DNA of 64,000 nucleotides, from NCBI GenBank assembly GCA_900073065.1, contig FJOG01000006.1, positions 1,346,881 to 1,410,880 on the forward strand, given 5' to 3'. This DNA is from Phialocephala subalpina. Taxonomy: Eukaryota > Ascomycota > Leotiomycetes > Helotiales > Mollisiaceae. Positions within the stretch are counted from its first letter, which is position 1; the number at the start of each line of letters is the position of its first letter. A program made the position numbers and the translations under genes. Shown piece by piece: positions 1-9,979 of the stretch. The notes beneath the pieces were generated by a model, which was not told the origin of the DNA, ran no database searches, and worked only from the letters and a program-made list of their open reading frames with translations.

Positions 1-135
1 TACCTAAGCACTAAATGACACGTGCAATGATCTAATCTGGAACAGTGGTTCAGTGAGGAATTGCATTTTTCGCTGCTATGGAGTGCTACTTCCCAAAGTC
101 ATTGTTTCAAGTCCACGCAAGCAGACCTCAAACAA

Positions 136-1967
136 TCATTTTCTGTAGTAAATCTAAATGACAAGTCAGCAAATAATAAATACTGGCACACAATTGATTG
201 TTGCTTACCTTCTTGTACTGGAAGTGTAGCTGAAGAATGCCCTGTGTGGGAGAATCAGTTTTCTGTTCAAGGGTAGGGGAAATCATCTGACGCGCGCCTC
301 TGATAATTGCTCGCGGTAAAGGGTAAGCGCACCTTGTCGAAACTACTCTTGAAGCCACGGTCCCGCTTCGCGCTGTAATCCCACTCTTTGTCCACAATGC
401 GGAAGGCAATGTCCTCATATGGTGGCCCTGCAATGAAGCGGATTAGGCAGGTATCTTCTTCGCCAGCTGGCGCAAAGGACTCTCCTCGCTTGCGACCATT
501 CTCTCTGATGATCTTGAAGGTTGGAGCTTTGGCCTTGTCAATGAGATCTGGATAGAAGATATTGAACTTGTAGCCTTGCACAACTTTTGGTGGTGGGTTG
601 TCATGGTCGTAGTGAGTTTGGTTGTACTTGTTCCATTCGTAGCCCATCTGTACACGGTTGAAGTATCTGGGTTTTCTTGGCCTGTATTTGTCTGCCCATT
701 GTGGTTGTGATGCTGATGTAACGGCTTCTTCTCCAGTGAAAATCTCTTCGTCCTCATCAACCCCTCGAGCCACTTCTCTCTCGTAGAGTGCCTTGGTTGC
801 CTGCGAGAAGTCTTCGTTTACAGCAGCGGAGAATCGTTGGGTACCTGGTGGAGCGCCAGCAGCCGTCGCAACACTGACAACTTTACTGCTCGAACTTTGA
901 GTCTTCTCCGAGCCCTGTTGCTTCAGTGGAACATATCCAAGCTTCAAGACCTTCCGTCGTTCTGCAACAATCTTCTGGAGGAAGACCGATTCATTGACCA
1001 CCTCGCTAGACTTGTCTTCGGCGTGTAGCTTCAGAAGCGGTTCTGGGTCGTGTTTCTGGGAATAGGGAAATGGGGGTTGTAGTCGGGGAATTTGTGAGAC
1101 ATCCGTCGATTGTTCTGCGCCTTCCTCGGTGACTTGAAGTGGGCCAGCAAGCAATTCCTGCATCTTCTCTCGCACGCCTTGTGCATCTTCCTGTTGCTGT
1201 TTTCGCAACGTATCTAACCGGCTGTCGAGAACGGACTGGTAGACCTTCTTGAGCTTCGCCTTGGCTTTCCATATCAGGAGACTTCGCAGCAGTTGTTCCC
1301 AGTAATCAAAATCAATATTCTCGTTTGATCGCAGCTTGGCTCTGATTGATTTCTCCAATGCCTCCAATTGTTCGTATGTCTTTGGGCCCAGCAACTTGTC
1401 GATGTCTGCTGCGACAGAGCTGACAGCACGACCCTCACGACCCAGAGGCTTCAACTTTTGACGGCGGTCATTGCAGATGATCTGCATCGTCTTCCAGTAA
1501 TCCTGGTTTGTTCTGTTCTTCTCCAAAGCCAGGTATGAGTTTATATCCGTCTCCAGCTCGCCCAATTGCGCATCATTCAATCCTTCAAATACACCTTCCG
1601 GGTCAACGACTTCGTGCTGAACCTCCTCTTCGTCATCATCTAACAAGTCTCTATCGGGATCGATCACTCGAAGAATGACTGCGAGCCAGTCTATGGCCTT
1701 AGCTCTTCCTTCCCTCACACGGATGTCAGCCTTCTTCTTCGCCTGCTTCAGAACGAAGCTATCTTCCTCCGAGACCCATTTGCGCGTTTGTTCGTCTTCA
1801 AAAGCATCGTTATTGTTTCGGGCTGGTCGAAATTCTGGGGTTCTACTGCCTGAGCCAGTTGGTCTTGCTGGCTTCGAGATGCGGTTGTTTTGATCGCGGC
1901 GCGGCGCAGTGATGTCTCTCGCAGGGGAGCCGCGCCCAGCTATCATTGCTCTCCTTCCAGGATCCAT
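136..1967 (-). CDS. Cactin, spliceosome-associated protein
   Basis: Cactin is a conserved nuclear protein associated with the spliceosome (Cay1 in fission yeast). Three exons are read on the minus strand: 1967-333, 241-209 and 153-136, giving about 561 residues. The N-terminal part has the family block around residues 55-80 (KWVSEEDSFVLKQAKKKADI, then VREGRAKAIDWLAV). A helical, charged middle follows. The C-terminal cactin domain begins near residue 430 (ADKYRPRKPRYFNRV, GYEWNKYNQTHYD, PPKVVQGYKFNIFYPDL). The long open frame runs past the true splice site and ends in unrelated sequence. Splicing at 333/332 (AAG|GTGCGC) to 241 restores GILQLHFQYKK, and a second intron (208-154) leads to an 18-nt last exon encoding IYYRK and stop, which is the expected cactin ending. 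The start is the first ATG before the family block. Identification is firm; the two small exons are inferred from splice signals plus family fit. Confidence 0.93.
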
Positions 1968-2239
1968 GGTGAGTTGACCTTGGGATTTCTTGTCGTTGCA
2001 AAGTCCGAGTCAAGTTGGGAGATTGGCATCGATGTATTTTTGAGACCAACTCACACTTACCCCAATTAGGTCAAGCGTAGAAGAGAACATTGAGTGAATC
2101 ACGAATCAAACGTTCCCCTCAAACGAGGCTGTCAACTTCTCCAACATGGATATCTCATCGACAACCTTACGACTCTTGTTGCGCATCCAGACATCTATAC
2201 AACACTGGGATCGACGCTGAGTATCTATCGCGCTCCTCC
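1968..2239. promoter_or_regulatory. Shared divergent promoter
   Basis: This 272-bp interval separates the start codons of cactin (minus) and the DUF7918-type gene (plus), so both promoters and 5' leaders must lie here. I see no convincing TATA box. The arrangement suggests a housekeeping-type bidirectional promoter. Confidence 0.5.
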
Positions 2240-3551
2240 ATGATGGCCATTCTCTCTGGTGTCCCAGGTTTGGAAATTAACGTGCAATCACTCGAAGGCG
2301 GAGTTCCGACCGACTTGCAGGAACATAACGATGACGGTGGGTGGACCTTTCGAAAGTTTTCGGATGTAGAAGATGCAAAACGCTCTTCGAAATATGTGGA
2401 AAGCAAGGCAGACGCTGAATTTCGAATTCGCATTGTCCTAAAGCATCCTTACCAGATGACCAGCCAGAGTCTGACATTCAAGGCGAGCGTCGACGTAAGT
2501 GACAATTTTTCGGAGGATTATTCCCTCTTTTGTGCGGTCTTAGGAGTGCGTTGCTCCATATGCACTCCAGCTATGCTCCAGACGCACTCTCAAGACATGC
2601 ATATTTGCTCTCGAAGCACACAAAAGAAGTTAGCTGACTCCCGAGATCTTGATGAATAGGGACATGGCATCGCCCAAGCCTCATGCACCAAAGACTACTT
2701 CACTCGTGCTTCAGGCTTTTATATGGAGTTGATCAGTGCAAGACTTGATAGGATCAATGCGAACCAGATCACAAGCCGTCCTCTGAAGTTCAGCAGCATA
2801 AAGAAAGGTCAGTAATGTCGAAACCAGTCCATTCACAGGCTACTAACGTCATCACAGTCGACGATGCGGACTCCACTCGAGTGAAGGAAGATGTGAAAGC
2901 AGTTGCCGGCCTTGGAGAGATTTCCGTCTCAGTCTTTCGAACCATGCAACGAGATCCTATCCTCCCGGTTCCAGCCAACTATGCGAGCCCCCAACATACT
3001 CCACCTACAGAAGTAGCAGAGAAGGCATTGAAAGGAAAGGCTATATCACATGCCGTTACATATGGAGACAAGCAGGTTATGGTTCGGCGTATGAAGGAGA
3101 CCGTTGATGTTGATGGACCAAACAATCCTGTTGGGGTGTTTGTATTCAAGTACCGGTCGCGAGGTACGGACTCCCAATTCAAGCGCAAAAACGTTTACTA
3201 ATTATGATTGTAGAGGATCTTCAAGCTGAGCTGATCATACCACGCTCCCCTTCCCCAGAAGCACCAATTCCTTCTATGGATGCCAAGAATCTGGGGAACT
3301 TGCCAGCAGAAAGACGGGCACGCTTAGCCAGTCTCAAGGTATGCCTACATTTCATTTATCGATGCTAGTGCACTACTAACATCCTGCAGCGAGAAATCGA
3401 AAAAATCAAAGCGGAAGATGACAATGTCCACCCTCAACTATGCAACCGAGGAGTCAAGCGACGCAGCGCCCCTGAACTCATCAGCGGTAGAGCTTATAAG
3501 ACATCTCGGACCACCACGGGCACCGTCGTAGTTGACCTCACCGACGAGTGA
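2240..3551 (+). CDS. DUF7918-type fungal protein with C-terminal SUMO-interacting-like motif
   Basis: Five exons are supported: 2240-2494, 2660-2807, 2858-3163, 3214-3338 and 3390-3551, giving 331 residues. Every junction has GT..AG and keeps phase; the intron at 2808-2857 has a TACTAAC branch site. The N-terminus (MMAILSGVPGLEINVQ) and the central block GEISVSVFRT resemble the large fungal family annotated as DUF7918, whose function is unknown. Residues from about 255 on are charged (LPAERRARLASLKREIEKIK) and probably helical. The protein ends in VVVDLTDE, which fits the hydrophobic-acidic pattern of SUMO-interacting motifs. The first intron (165 nt) is long for this window. An extra exon inside it cannot be excluded, although joining D|GHGI across it reads well. 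The role is unknown; a SUMO-linked nuclear function is inference. Confidence 0.8.
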
Positions 3552-4529
3552 TCGTTCCAGCCTTACCGACCCCTCATCTCCATTCGGAATCTATATCCTT
3601 GGCTTTTTGCAATTTGCTTTGGCTATTTCGCGTTGGGCGCGTTTGCAATTTGGACGGCTACGTTGCTTTTCAACTTCTTTCATACTAGCATGGCGCTTTG
3701 GATGGGACATACACACACATGGCGCAAATGGGGGCTGTTTTACTATGGAGAGATACCCGGATACTTACCTTACTGGCGCCTGATGTTAGATGCATTACGA
3801 TGAAATTATGACAATATTTTTCTACTCATTACCATTCTTGTGACGGGACCGGGCGAACGCAGTGTGTGCCTTGAGTATGGAGGTAGCTGCTTGGAGACGG
3901 AGGACTCTGGGGTCCCTATGTCCAGCACTTAGTGTTGGAAGCAGATTCCAGCCTTCTGCCCGCATTCAAGTCGGTCTCAATATGCCCGAAACCTTGTGTA
4001 AGGAACAACACGAAAGGTTTCGTGCTATAGATGTTCTCTGTAGTAAGTTGCAAAATCACCTCAGCTCTTTGATCTTAGCTTTTAGCTGGAGACAAAGGCA
4101 TTATGAGAGACAGAAGTACTATCCCAGACTAAGGTAGGACCGAAAGAGGAAGGAGAGAGAGAGGAGAGGAGGGAAGGAGGATAGAAGAGACTATGATTTA
4201 GGTTTAGCCAGTCGCGCTCAAGTCGAGATTGCACGAGCGCGCGCTGGCCTAGGCCAAGAGTGCTCAACTTACTGGAGAATTGAGAAAGACCTTCAGTTTG
4301 TTTCGGGCTCGGAAAGGCGGCAATGCCCCCTACTTGCTGCAGATATCTTTACGTTGTCAAGTGACCTTTTGCATTGCTAATTCAAGTTCGCAAGTTTCTT
4401 AGTCCCTTTGCTCGAGGTCAGGAGTCACTTCGATCCGAGTATTATACCTCGTCCAAGTCCCACATCTTGCAACCTAACAATCCACAGTCCAGAAATTCAA
4501 CAGGCAACCAAACCCAGCTGCCTTACCCC
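3552..4529. other. Intergenic, no supported gene
   Basis: The stretch holds only short overlapping frames without family motifs or consistent splice signals. A purine-rich tract (GA-rich, about 4140-4190) is the only compositional feature I noticed. The 3' UTR of the preceding gene must lie at the left edge. Confidence 0.5.
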
Positions 4530-4931
4530 CTACCATCTCTTCGAAGCGACAACACCAAATCGCAATCCTGACCCACACCGCCGACCCTTTCCACGACCAC
4601 GCCTCAACTCTTCACTTCCATTAATGCCATAGCAACTCGAAGCGTGGAGAGTAAGATTCTGACTTTGAGCTACACCATCGATGCAATCAGAAAAGTCCCT
4701 TGCTGTCTCGCTCCTATTGACGACGCAGTACTGGGTGCAAACATCTGTGTAGTGAATTGTCTGATTCGCGGCACAGCATTTGGTGAAATTGAGGTAGACT
4801 GCAAAGGGACAGCCACAAAGTAAGCCAAGTTTTAAGAGAGTTGGATCTTGAATGGTGGGGAATGAGCTTTTGTCGCATACTGGGGCTGGGGAGGTTTGGA
4901 GGGGGTGTAAATCTGGTGGTTGTTGTTGGGA
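4530..4931 (-). CDS. Possible cysteine-rich small secreted-type protein (5' end missing)
   Basis: An open minus-strand frame of about 133 codons runs from a TTAG (a possible acceptor at 4934-4932) to a TAG at 4532-4530. It has no ATG at its beginning, so a spliced first exon would be needed. It contains about ten cysteines in a disciplined spacing (LLCGCPFAVYLNFTKCC, then TDVCTQYC, SDCIDG, SSCYGI) and several Asn-x-Ser/Thr sites, resembling small secreted cysteine-rich proteins of plant-associated fungi. No signal peptide is visible upstream: the neighbouring ATG (near 4959) is in another frame and is not hydrophobic. It may be a gene whose first exon I failed to find or a truncated relic. 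The last 20-25 residues are arginine-rich and may not be native coding sequence. Confidence 0.35.
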   Translation of the reverse strand, partial: SQQQPPDLHPLQTSPAPVCDKSSFPTIQDPTLLKLGLLCGCPFAVYLNFTKCCAANQTIHYTDVCTQYCVVNRSETARDFSDCIDGVAQSQNLTLHASSCYGINGSEELRRGRGKGRRCGSGLRFGVVASKRW

Positions 4932-7117
4932 CTAAGCTGGTAAGTGATACTGAAGTCATGATTGCCTTTCACGATGGAGAAAAGCTATCTCTCTAATATC
5001 TGTTTTGAATCCGTTGATGGAGTGATCCATTACTGGTCATTTAATTCTGGTATATATTGTCAGTGGGACAATTTTTGAGGGATATTTTGTGAGACGATAT
5101 TGTTGGCGGCTTGCTCCTGTTTGCACGAGTTTCCGGCTTTAGCGTACCCTGTGACGAGTAATTCATATATATGCCATTGTTGGTTTCAACAGAGAACTAA
5201 TGACTTTAGTTATGCGCACTCTCCTAGACTCTTAGTCGAAGGACTTCCGAAACTCATACATTTTAGTTGACAGCAAAATAAGAAATTGATAACAAAGGCT
5301 TGCATGCATCTTGCACTCCACCTGGAAAGAGTATGACACGGAATTCCAATCTGAAAGAACCAACGCGTGAATAAGAACACGAACTAGAGAAGTCTCAAAA
5401 CTCAAAACGCAGTCTCCAAAAATGCTGGTGCCCAGAAGCATGTATATTGGTTGTGATCGGCCACTATACCGGTCTCCCAGTCTTTATATCCCTCGAAAAC
5501 CGGTCGCTGCATGTGCTGACTTACACAAAACTACCAAGAGTAGTCATATCCTCTCCCATATTCACTTCTTATTCAAATTATCCTTCAACTTTGTATGCAT
5601 CATACACAAGCGGTTCCACACAGCCTTTGTTCGCTTACCCGGCGACCTATAAAGAGGGACTGTTGTCGACGAGATAGACGAAGCACGAAGATCCTACGGG
5701 ACAGTTGATTGCAGATAAGCTTCGAGAGGATGTGAGACTATGATGGCCGTCGCTGACCTAAATCTTGGACTTGAGAGACGTTTGTAAGCTGAAGTCTGGT
5801 ATCGTAGGGATGCAGAATAGTTTGAGCTAAGGTTCCATCGGATGTCACTACTATCGTCATGTATGGTTGGCTGCCAATTGTTGGGTGAACATTGGCATTC
5901 ATACGAGTGGTGGGGAAGAAGGATTTTTTTGTTACGACCTAGGTTCATGACTTCACGGATGAGATGCGATTTGTGAACGCACGGTCGTCTGGTACAACCT
6001 GCTCTCCATGAGGGCGTTGAAGATTGCTTTGCAGGTGTTTGTGTACGACAGACGTGACAATAGAACAACGAGGTATATATACACTGGTGCGTGGTGCGAT
6101 TCTTTTCTGAGAAGTTCACATGACGTTTGAAGCGCACCCAAACTTTGCGCCTTGTCAAAAGGGAAGTATTACTTTGCAGCGACATGCCCCAAACCTTCTC
6201 ATCTGGTAGGAACGATCTTCAAATGCAGGCCTCAAGGATAAAATCGAATAACAAGCTGCAGTTTACAGCGATTTACCCGTGTCTAAAATAATCTCACTGA
6301 GACGCCGACTTAAACGACCGTCCCTACAAAATAAAGCAGTTCCGACACCGGAGTGTTGCATTAACTTGCTTTCTCCTCATCTCTTTAAGACAGGGATACA
6401 AAGGATTAGAACCGTATTAAACAACTCATCCCCACAACCAAGACGAAGCAAGACAATCCTCCATATCGAAATACAACAAATTAATGCAGCGAAGGACAAC
6501 GCACGACTTTCGACGTCCGACGTCCGACGTCCGCACAGGGAAGGTGAGATGATGTGCAGCGTTGCGATCTTGAAAAAGAAAGGGTATCATGCGAGCGTAA
6601 TCAAAGACAAAGAGTTGAGATTTGTGGGGCGATGAATTTGCAAGGTGACACCAGGATGGAGAGTTGACAACAAAAATTTGTGCGCGACAAAAACAAGAAT
6701 GTAGATGAAATCTGGCAAATTTGGACACTTGTCCAGCCCCCAACCCAGGCAGTCACTCTTCCCATCACAGTTCTCAGATCCTTCACCAGCATCCAGAAAC
6801 ATTATACACGACTGCAAGTGAGCTTTCAAGCACATCAATCCCTGATCATCGCTTCATGGCCGAGAATAGATACAAAGGTCATAATCCCAATATCTCCAAC
6901 GCCAAAAAATGCGATACATACACACAGAATCCAGATAGCCAGCCACCCATTCATACAGTCATCAAGATCGCCCCACCTTGCCTTTCCGAGAGTAAATCCA
7001 ATGCAATCGTAATAGGTATCAAACATCTATCCCAATACTAACAAAATATTCACAGATCGCTTCGTATCTTGAAACCCACCCAACTCTGAGGGAGGATCAA
7101 GTTTATGGGTAGGGCTA
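4932..7117. other. Gene-poor stretch, no supported gene
   Basis: Frames of 60-160 codons occur on both strands (for example 5694-6185 minus), but none shows a family motif, a codon pattern unlike its shadow frames, or matching splice sites. A short direct repeat (three copies of a CGACGTC-type heptamer) lies at about 6509-6532. Poly-A/T and CA-rich tracts are scattered through it. Confidence 0.5.
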
Positions 7118-8551
7118 CTACCGTAGCCCAGAGACCCCCAAAATCCCCTTTCTAGTCTCAAACTTGAGATTCTTTCTCCCATAAACCCTCCTACTCCTCT
7201 CCTCCCCCCCAGCATCCAACCACTTCTGCAGGTTCTTACACTGGCTAACATCGAAGCTCTCCAATAGCGTACAACCCTCCACCACAGCTTCAACACCCAC
7301 ACCTGTGACTCTAACACAACCTCTTACAGAAAGTTCTTTGAGTTCCAAGAGATGAAGACCGATGCCGCGGAGAGAGGAATCTGAGACAGCGGAACCGCAG
7401 AAGGAAAGTTTGAGGGAGCGGAGGTTGGGGCAGCCGAGGGAGAGAACTTCGGTTGCGGTGTCGGAGAGGGCGCAGCAGAATGACTTTGTAGAAAATTAGT
7501 ATCTCTTAATGTGAAAAAGACTGAAAGGGGGACATACCAGATCCAACTCCCTCAACCCCTTAGCAGCATTCGTCAAATACACAATAGCATTATCCGTCAA
7601 ATACGTGCAATCCGCCAAAATCAACCTCTCCAACTTCGCAAACTTATAAATACTCCAATGCTGGAACCCACCATCCGTGATCGTCGTACATCTTGTCAAA
7701 TCAATGCTTTGTAGCCTTGCATGAGCATGTACAGCAAGATGAGCCATGGAACGATCAGTCACGTGCTTGCAGTAGCTGAGTGTAAGACGTTTGAGTTTCG
7801 GACATCCAACGACGGTACCGACTGGTGGAGCAGCTGGATTTGCTTGTTGGATCTGTTTTGAGCGGGAGTTTTGCTGCACTGGGGGATTCGGTTCTGTCAC
7901 GACCCATCCGACGATTCGAGCGAGGAGGTTGTCGCTTACTTTCCTGCAGTTGGAGAGATCGATTTCTTCGAGGTTCTTGGCGTTGTTGGCCATTTCCAAG
8001 ACCGCGTTCGCTGTTATGTCCCAGACGCTTTTCATCTTCCATGCGTGGACATTGGAGCCTGATTGAGTGGAAAGCGCGGAGAAGCCTTCGTCGGTGATGT
8101 GGAAGCAGTTGCTTATGTCGATTGTTTCGGCGCGTTTGCCGACGAAGGGACAGATGATGTCGGTTAGTACTTTGTTGGAGACGAAGCGGTTGTAGAGGGA
8201 GAGATCAAGTGTTTTGCAGATTTTTGGGGAGGTGGTGAGAAGTTTGGACCAGTGGAGAGAGACGGAGCGGAGGTGCATGAGCTGATAGATGTCGAGATTG
8301 GAGAAGATGAGGATCAAGATGGGATCGGCAAGAACACCTCTATTGTACTGACTGGGTCGGCGTTGTGTCCGAAGTCGTTTGGGACGAATGCTGGAATCTG
8401 GAGGTGTGATTGCTTGGTGAGACTTTGTCGGAGTTGGGGTTTGGGTCCTTGACCTGGTTTTTGGCCCTGGCTTCTGCTCTTCAGGAGGTGGGGTATCAGG
8501 CACAGGTGGAGCATAAGACCCTCTCCTTGACCTTGCTCTCATATTGTCCAT
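7118..8551 (-). CDS. F-box / leucine-rich-repeat protein (C-terminal half of a broken gene)
   Basis: Two exons (8551-7538 and 7483-7118) with a 54-nt intron (GTATGT...CAAAG) give about 459 residues. After a basic, proline-rich leader comes an F-box (LADPILILIFSNLDIYQLMH, RSVSLHWSKLL), followed by at least seven LRR units of the GRR1/AMN1 type (for example IDISNCFHITDEGFSAL, LKRLTLSYCKHVTDRSM, LILADCTYLTDNAIVYL, LDLSFCCALSDTATEVL). Such proteins are substrate receptors of SCF ubiquitin ligases. I chose the ATG at 8551 because it opens the conserved MDNMRARSRRGS block inside the promoter-distal copy of the duplication. From memory, related fungal proteins carry two cyclic-nucleotide-binding domains in front of this F-box, so the neighbour at 8810-9979 was probably its N-terminal half. 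The duplication puts the halves out of frame. Expression of this half alone is uncertain. Confidence 0.75.
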
Positions 8552-8819
8552 GTCAACACTTAAGAAAGGTGGGATCGGCAAGAACACCTCTATTGTACTG
8601 ACTGGGTCGGCGTTGTGTCCGAAGTCGTTTGGGACGAATGCTGGAATCTGGAGGTGTGATTGCTTGGTGAGACTTTGTCGGAGTTGGGGTTTGGGTCCTT
8701 GACCTGGTTTTTGGCCCTGGCTTCTGCTCTTCAGGAGGTGGGGTATCAGGCACAGGTGGAGCATAAGACCCTCTCCTTGACCTTGCTCTCATATTGTCCA
8801 TGTCAACACTTAAGAAAGG
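8320..8819. repeat. Exact 250-bp tandem duplication
   Basis: Bases 8320-8569 and 8570-8819 are identical as far as I can compare them by eye, lying head to tail. The unit covers the leader and beginning of the F-box frame. Its length (250 = 3 x 83 + 1) is not a multiple of three, so it shifts the downstream frame. No divergence implies either a very recent event or an assembly error. Confidence 0.95.
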
Positions 8820-9979
8820 CGCCAAAGCTCTTCGAGGACTTCTCCGCTTATCAACAGACATTCGACGGTGGTAATTGATCTGACAGTCGCTGTTCTCCTC
8901 GGTGCCAAAGCCAAGCTCGCAACTTCTCCAAAGTATTGCCCAGACTTTAGCCTCGGTCGTATGTACGAAGCATGTCCATGATTTGCATGACTGAAGGATT
9001 GGCCATTCGTGGTCTCATGAATGATCTCCACCTCACCTCGGACGATGAAGTATATCTCACTACCTGGAGAGCCTTGCTGGATGATGTCCGTGAAAGGAGG
9101 ATACGTCTTCGGTTGTGCGCTCAAGCCCAAAAAGTGAAGAATTTCAGGAGGCAAAGTCGAGAATAGCGGCAAATCCTTCAACGTCTTTCGGACATTGACG
9201 AATCCGCTTCCTAGCGCGCTTCCAGCCGCTGGATCTTCAATTCCTTGCGGACTTGGTGACTTTCGCTTCTTCGTGTTGATCACGGTCCCCTTCTCAATCA
9301 CTCCAACATCTCCTTGCGCCACTTCTCCTGGTGCCGCTTCGCGCGCAAGTTTGCCGCCTCTGGACGGCAATGAAGTTGAAACCAACTTTGGACCAAAGCC
9401 ACTCTCTTTCCTCTTCTTATTCAGAATCGTCAACCTCTCTTGCGCTTCTTCCATTATAGCTTGTTCCATCTCCGGGAAATTTGGCAACTCTGTCCTTAGA
9501 TCTTCCTTCTTCAGCACCACCAAAAGACATTTCGTCCTTGCAATGATTGTCGCCGTCCGAGGAACATCCATCAATATGCCAATTTCTCCAAAGAAAGCGC
9601 CCGGTTTTAACTCCGCATATGTAGCTTCGCCATCTCGCGAGGTAACTGCGACCGCACCTCTCACTAGCCAGTACATCGCTTTCGCCTCGTCTCCTTCCGT
9701 CAAGATATGATCGTGCGGCGAATGAACTTGAGGTCGCAAGTGCTTCCCAATAGCAGCAAGAAACGAGTCAGGCGCAGAGAGAAAGAGAGGAAACGATCGT
9801 ATGCGATCCACGAGGTCAAGTGGCATATCCGGGATCGTGGACGCCGTGAGAGGAGAAGGGCGCACCGGTCGAGTAGGATTGGTCTCGATATTAAAGGATC
9901 GGATTAATGACAGCGAGTCTGGTATTGGAGCGCCATTTGTCCTAAACGGAGAGCTGGGCCCTCCACGGTTCCGCCGCAT
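8810..9979 (-). CDS. Protein with two cyclic-nucleotide-binding domains (N-terminal half of a broken gene)
   Basis: A 389-codon frame starts at the ATG at 9979. Residues 63-165 form one cyclic-nucleotide-binding domain with the phosphate-binding cassette FFGEIGILMDVPRTATI. Residues 268-388 form a second one with YFGEVASLALAPRRTATV, containing the Gly-Glu and Arg that contact cAMP or cGMP phosphate in this fold. A basic, low-complexity linker (KKRKSPSPQ) separates them. There is no kinase-docking or catalytic domain, so this is not a typical PKA regulatory subunit. The frame stops (TAA, 8812-8810) just after VLEELWRL, exactly where the duplicated block begins. In the other frame the sequence continues as APFLSVDMDNMRARS, the F-box leader. 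I infer an ancestral cNMP-F-box-LRR protein now split by a deletion or frameshift. Confidence 0.75.
   Translation of the reverse strand: MRRNRGGPSSPFRTNGAPIPDSLSLIRSFNIETNPTRPVRPSPLTASTIPDMPLDLVDRIRSFPLFLSAPDSFLAAIGKHLRPQVHSPHDHILTEGDEAKAMYWLVRGAVAVTSRDGEATYAELKPGAFFGEIGILMDVPRTATIIARTKCLLVVLKKEDLRTELPNFPEMEQAIMEEAQERLTILNKKRKESGFGPKLVSTSLPSRGGKLAREAAPGEVAQGDVGVIEKGTVINTKKRKSPSPQGIEDPAAGSALGSGFVNVRKTLKDLPLFSTLPPEILHFLGLSAQPKTYPPFTDIIQQGSPGSEIYFIVRGEVEIIHETTNGQSFSHANHGHASYIRPRLKSGQYFGEVASLALAPRRTATVRSITTVECLLISGEVLEELWRLS

Noticed and set aside
128..433. 101-codon minus frame overlapping the end of cactin
   Set aside because: Only its ILQLHFQYKK part is real; it is the second cactin exon seen through unspliced introns.
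8314..8764. N-terminal extension MLHLCLIPHLL... of the F-box frame
   Set aside because: It is the duplicated block read in a wrong frame and repeats the same shadow peptide in both copies; not a genuine protein start.
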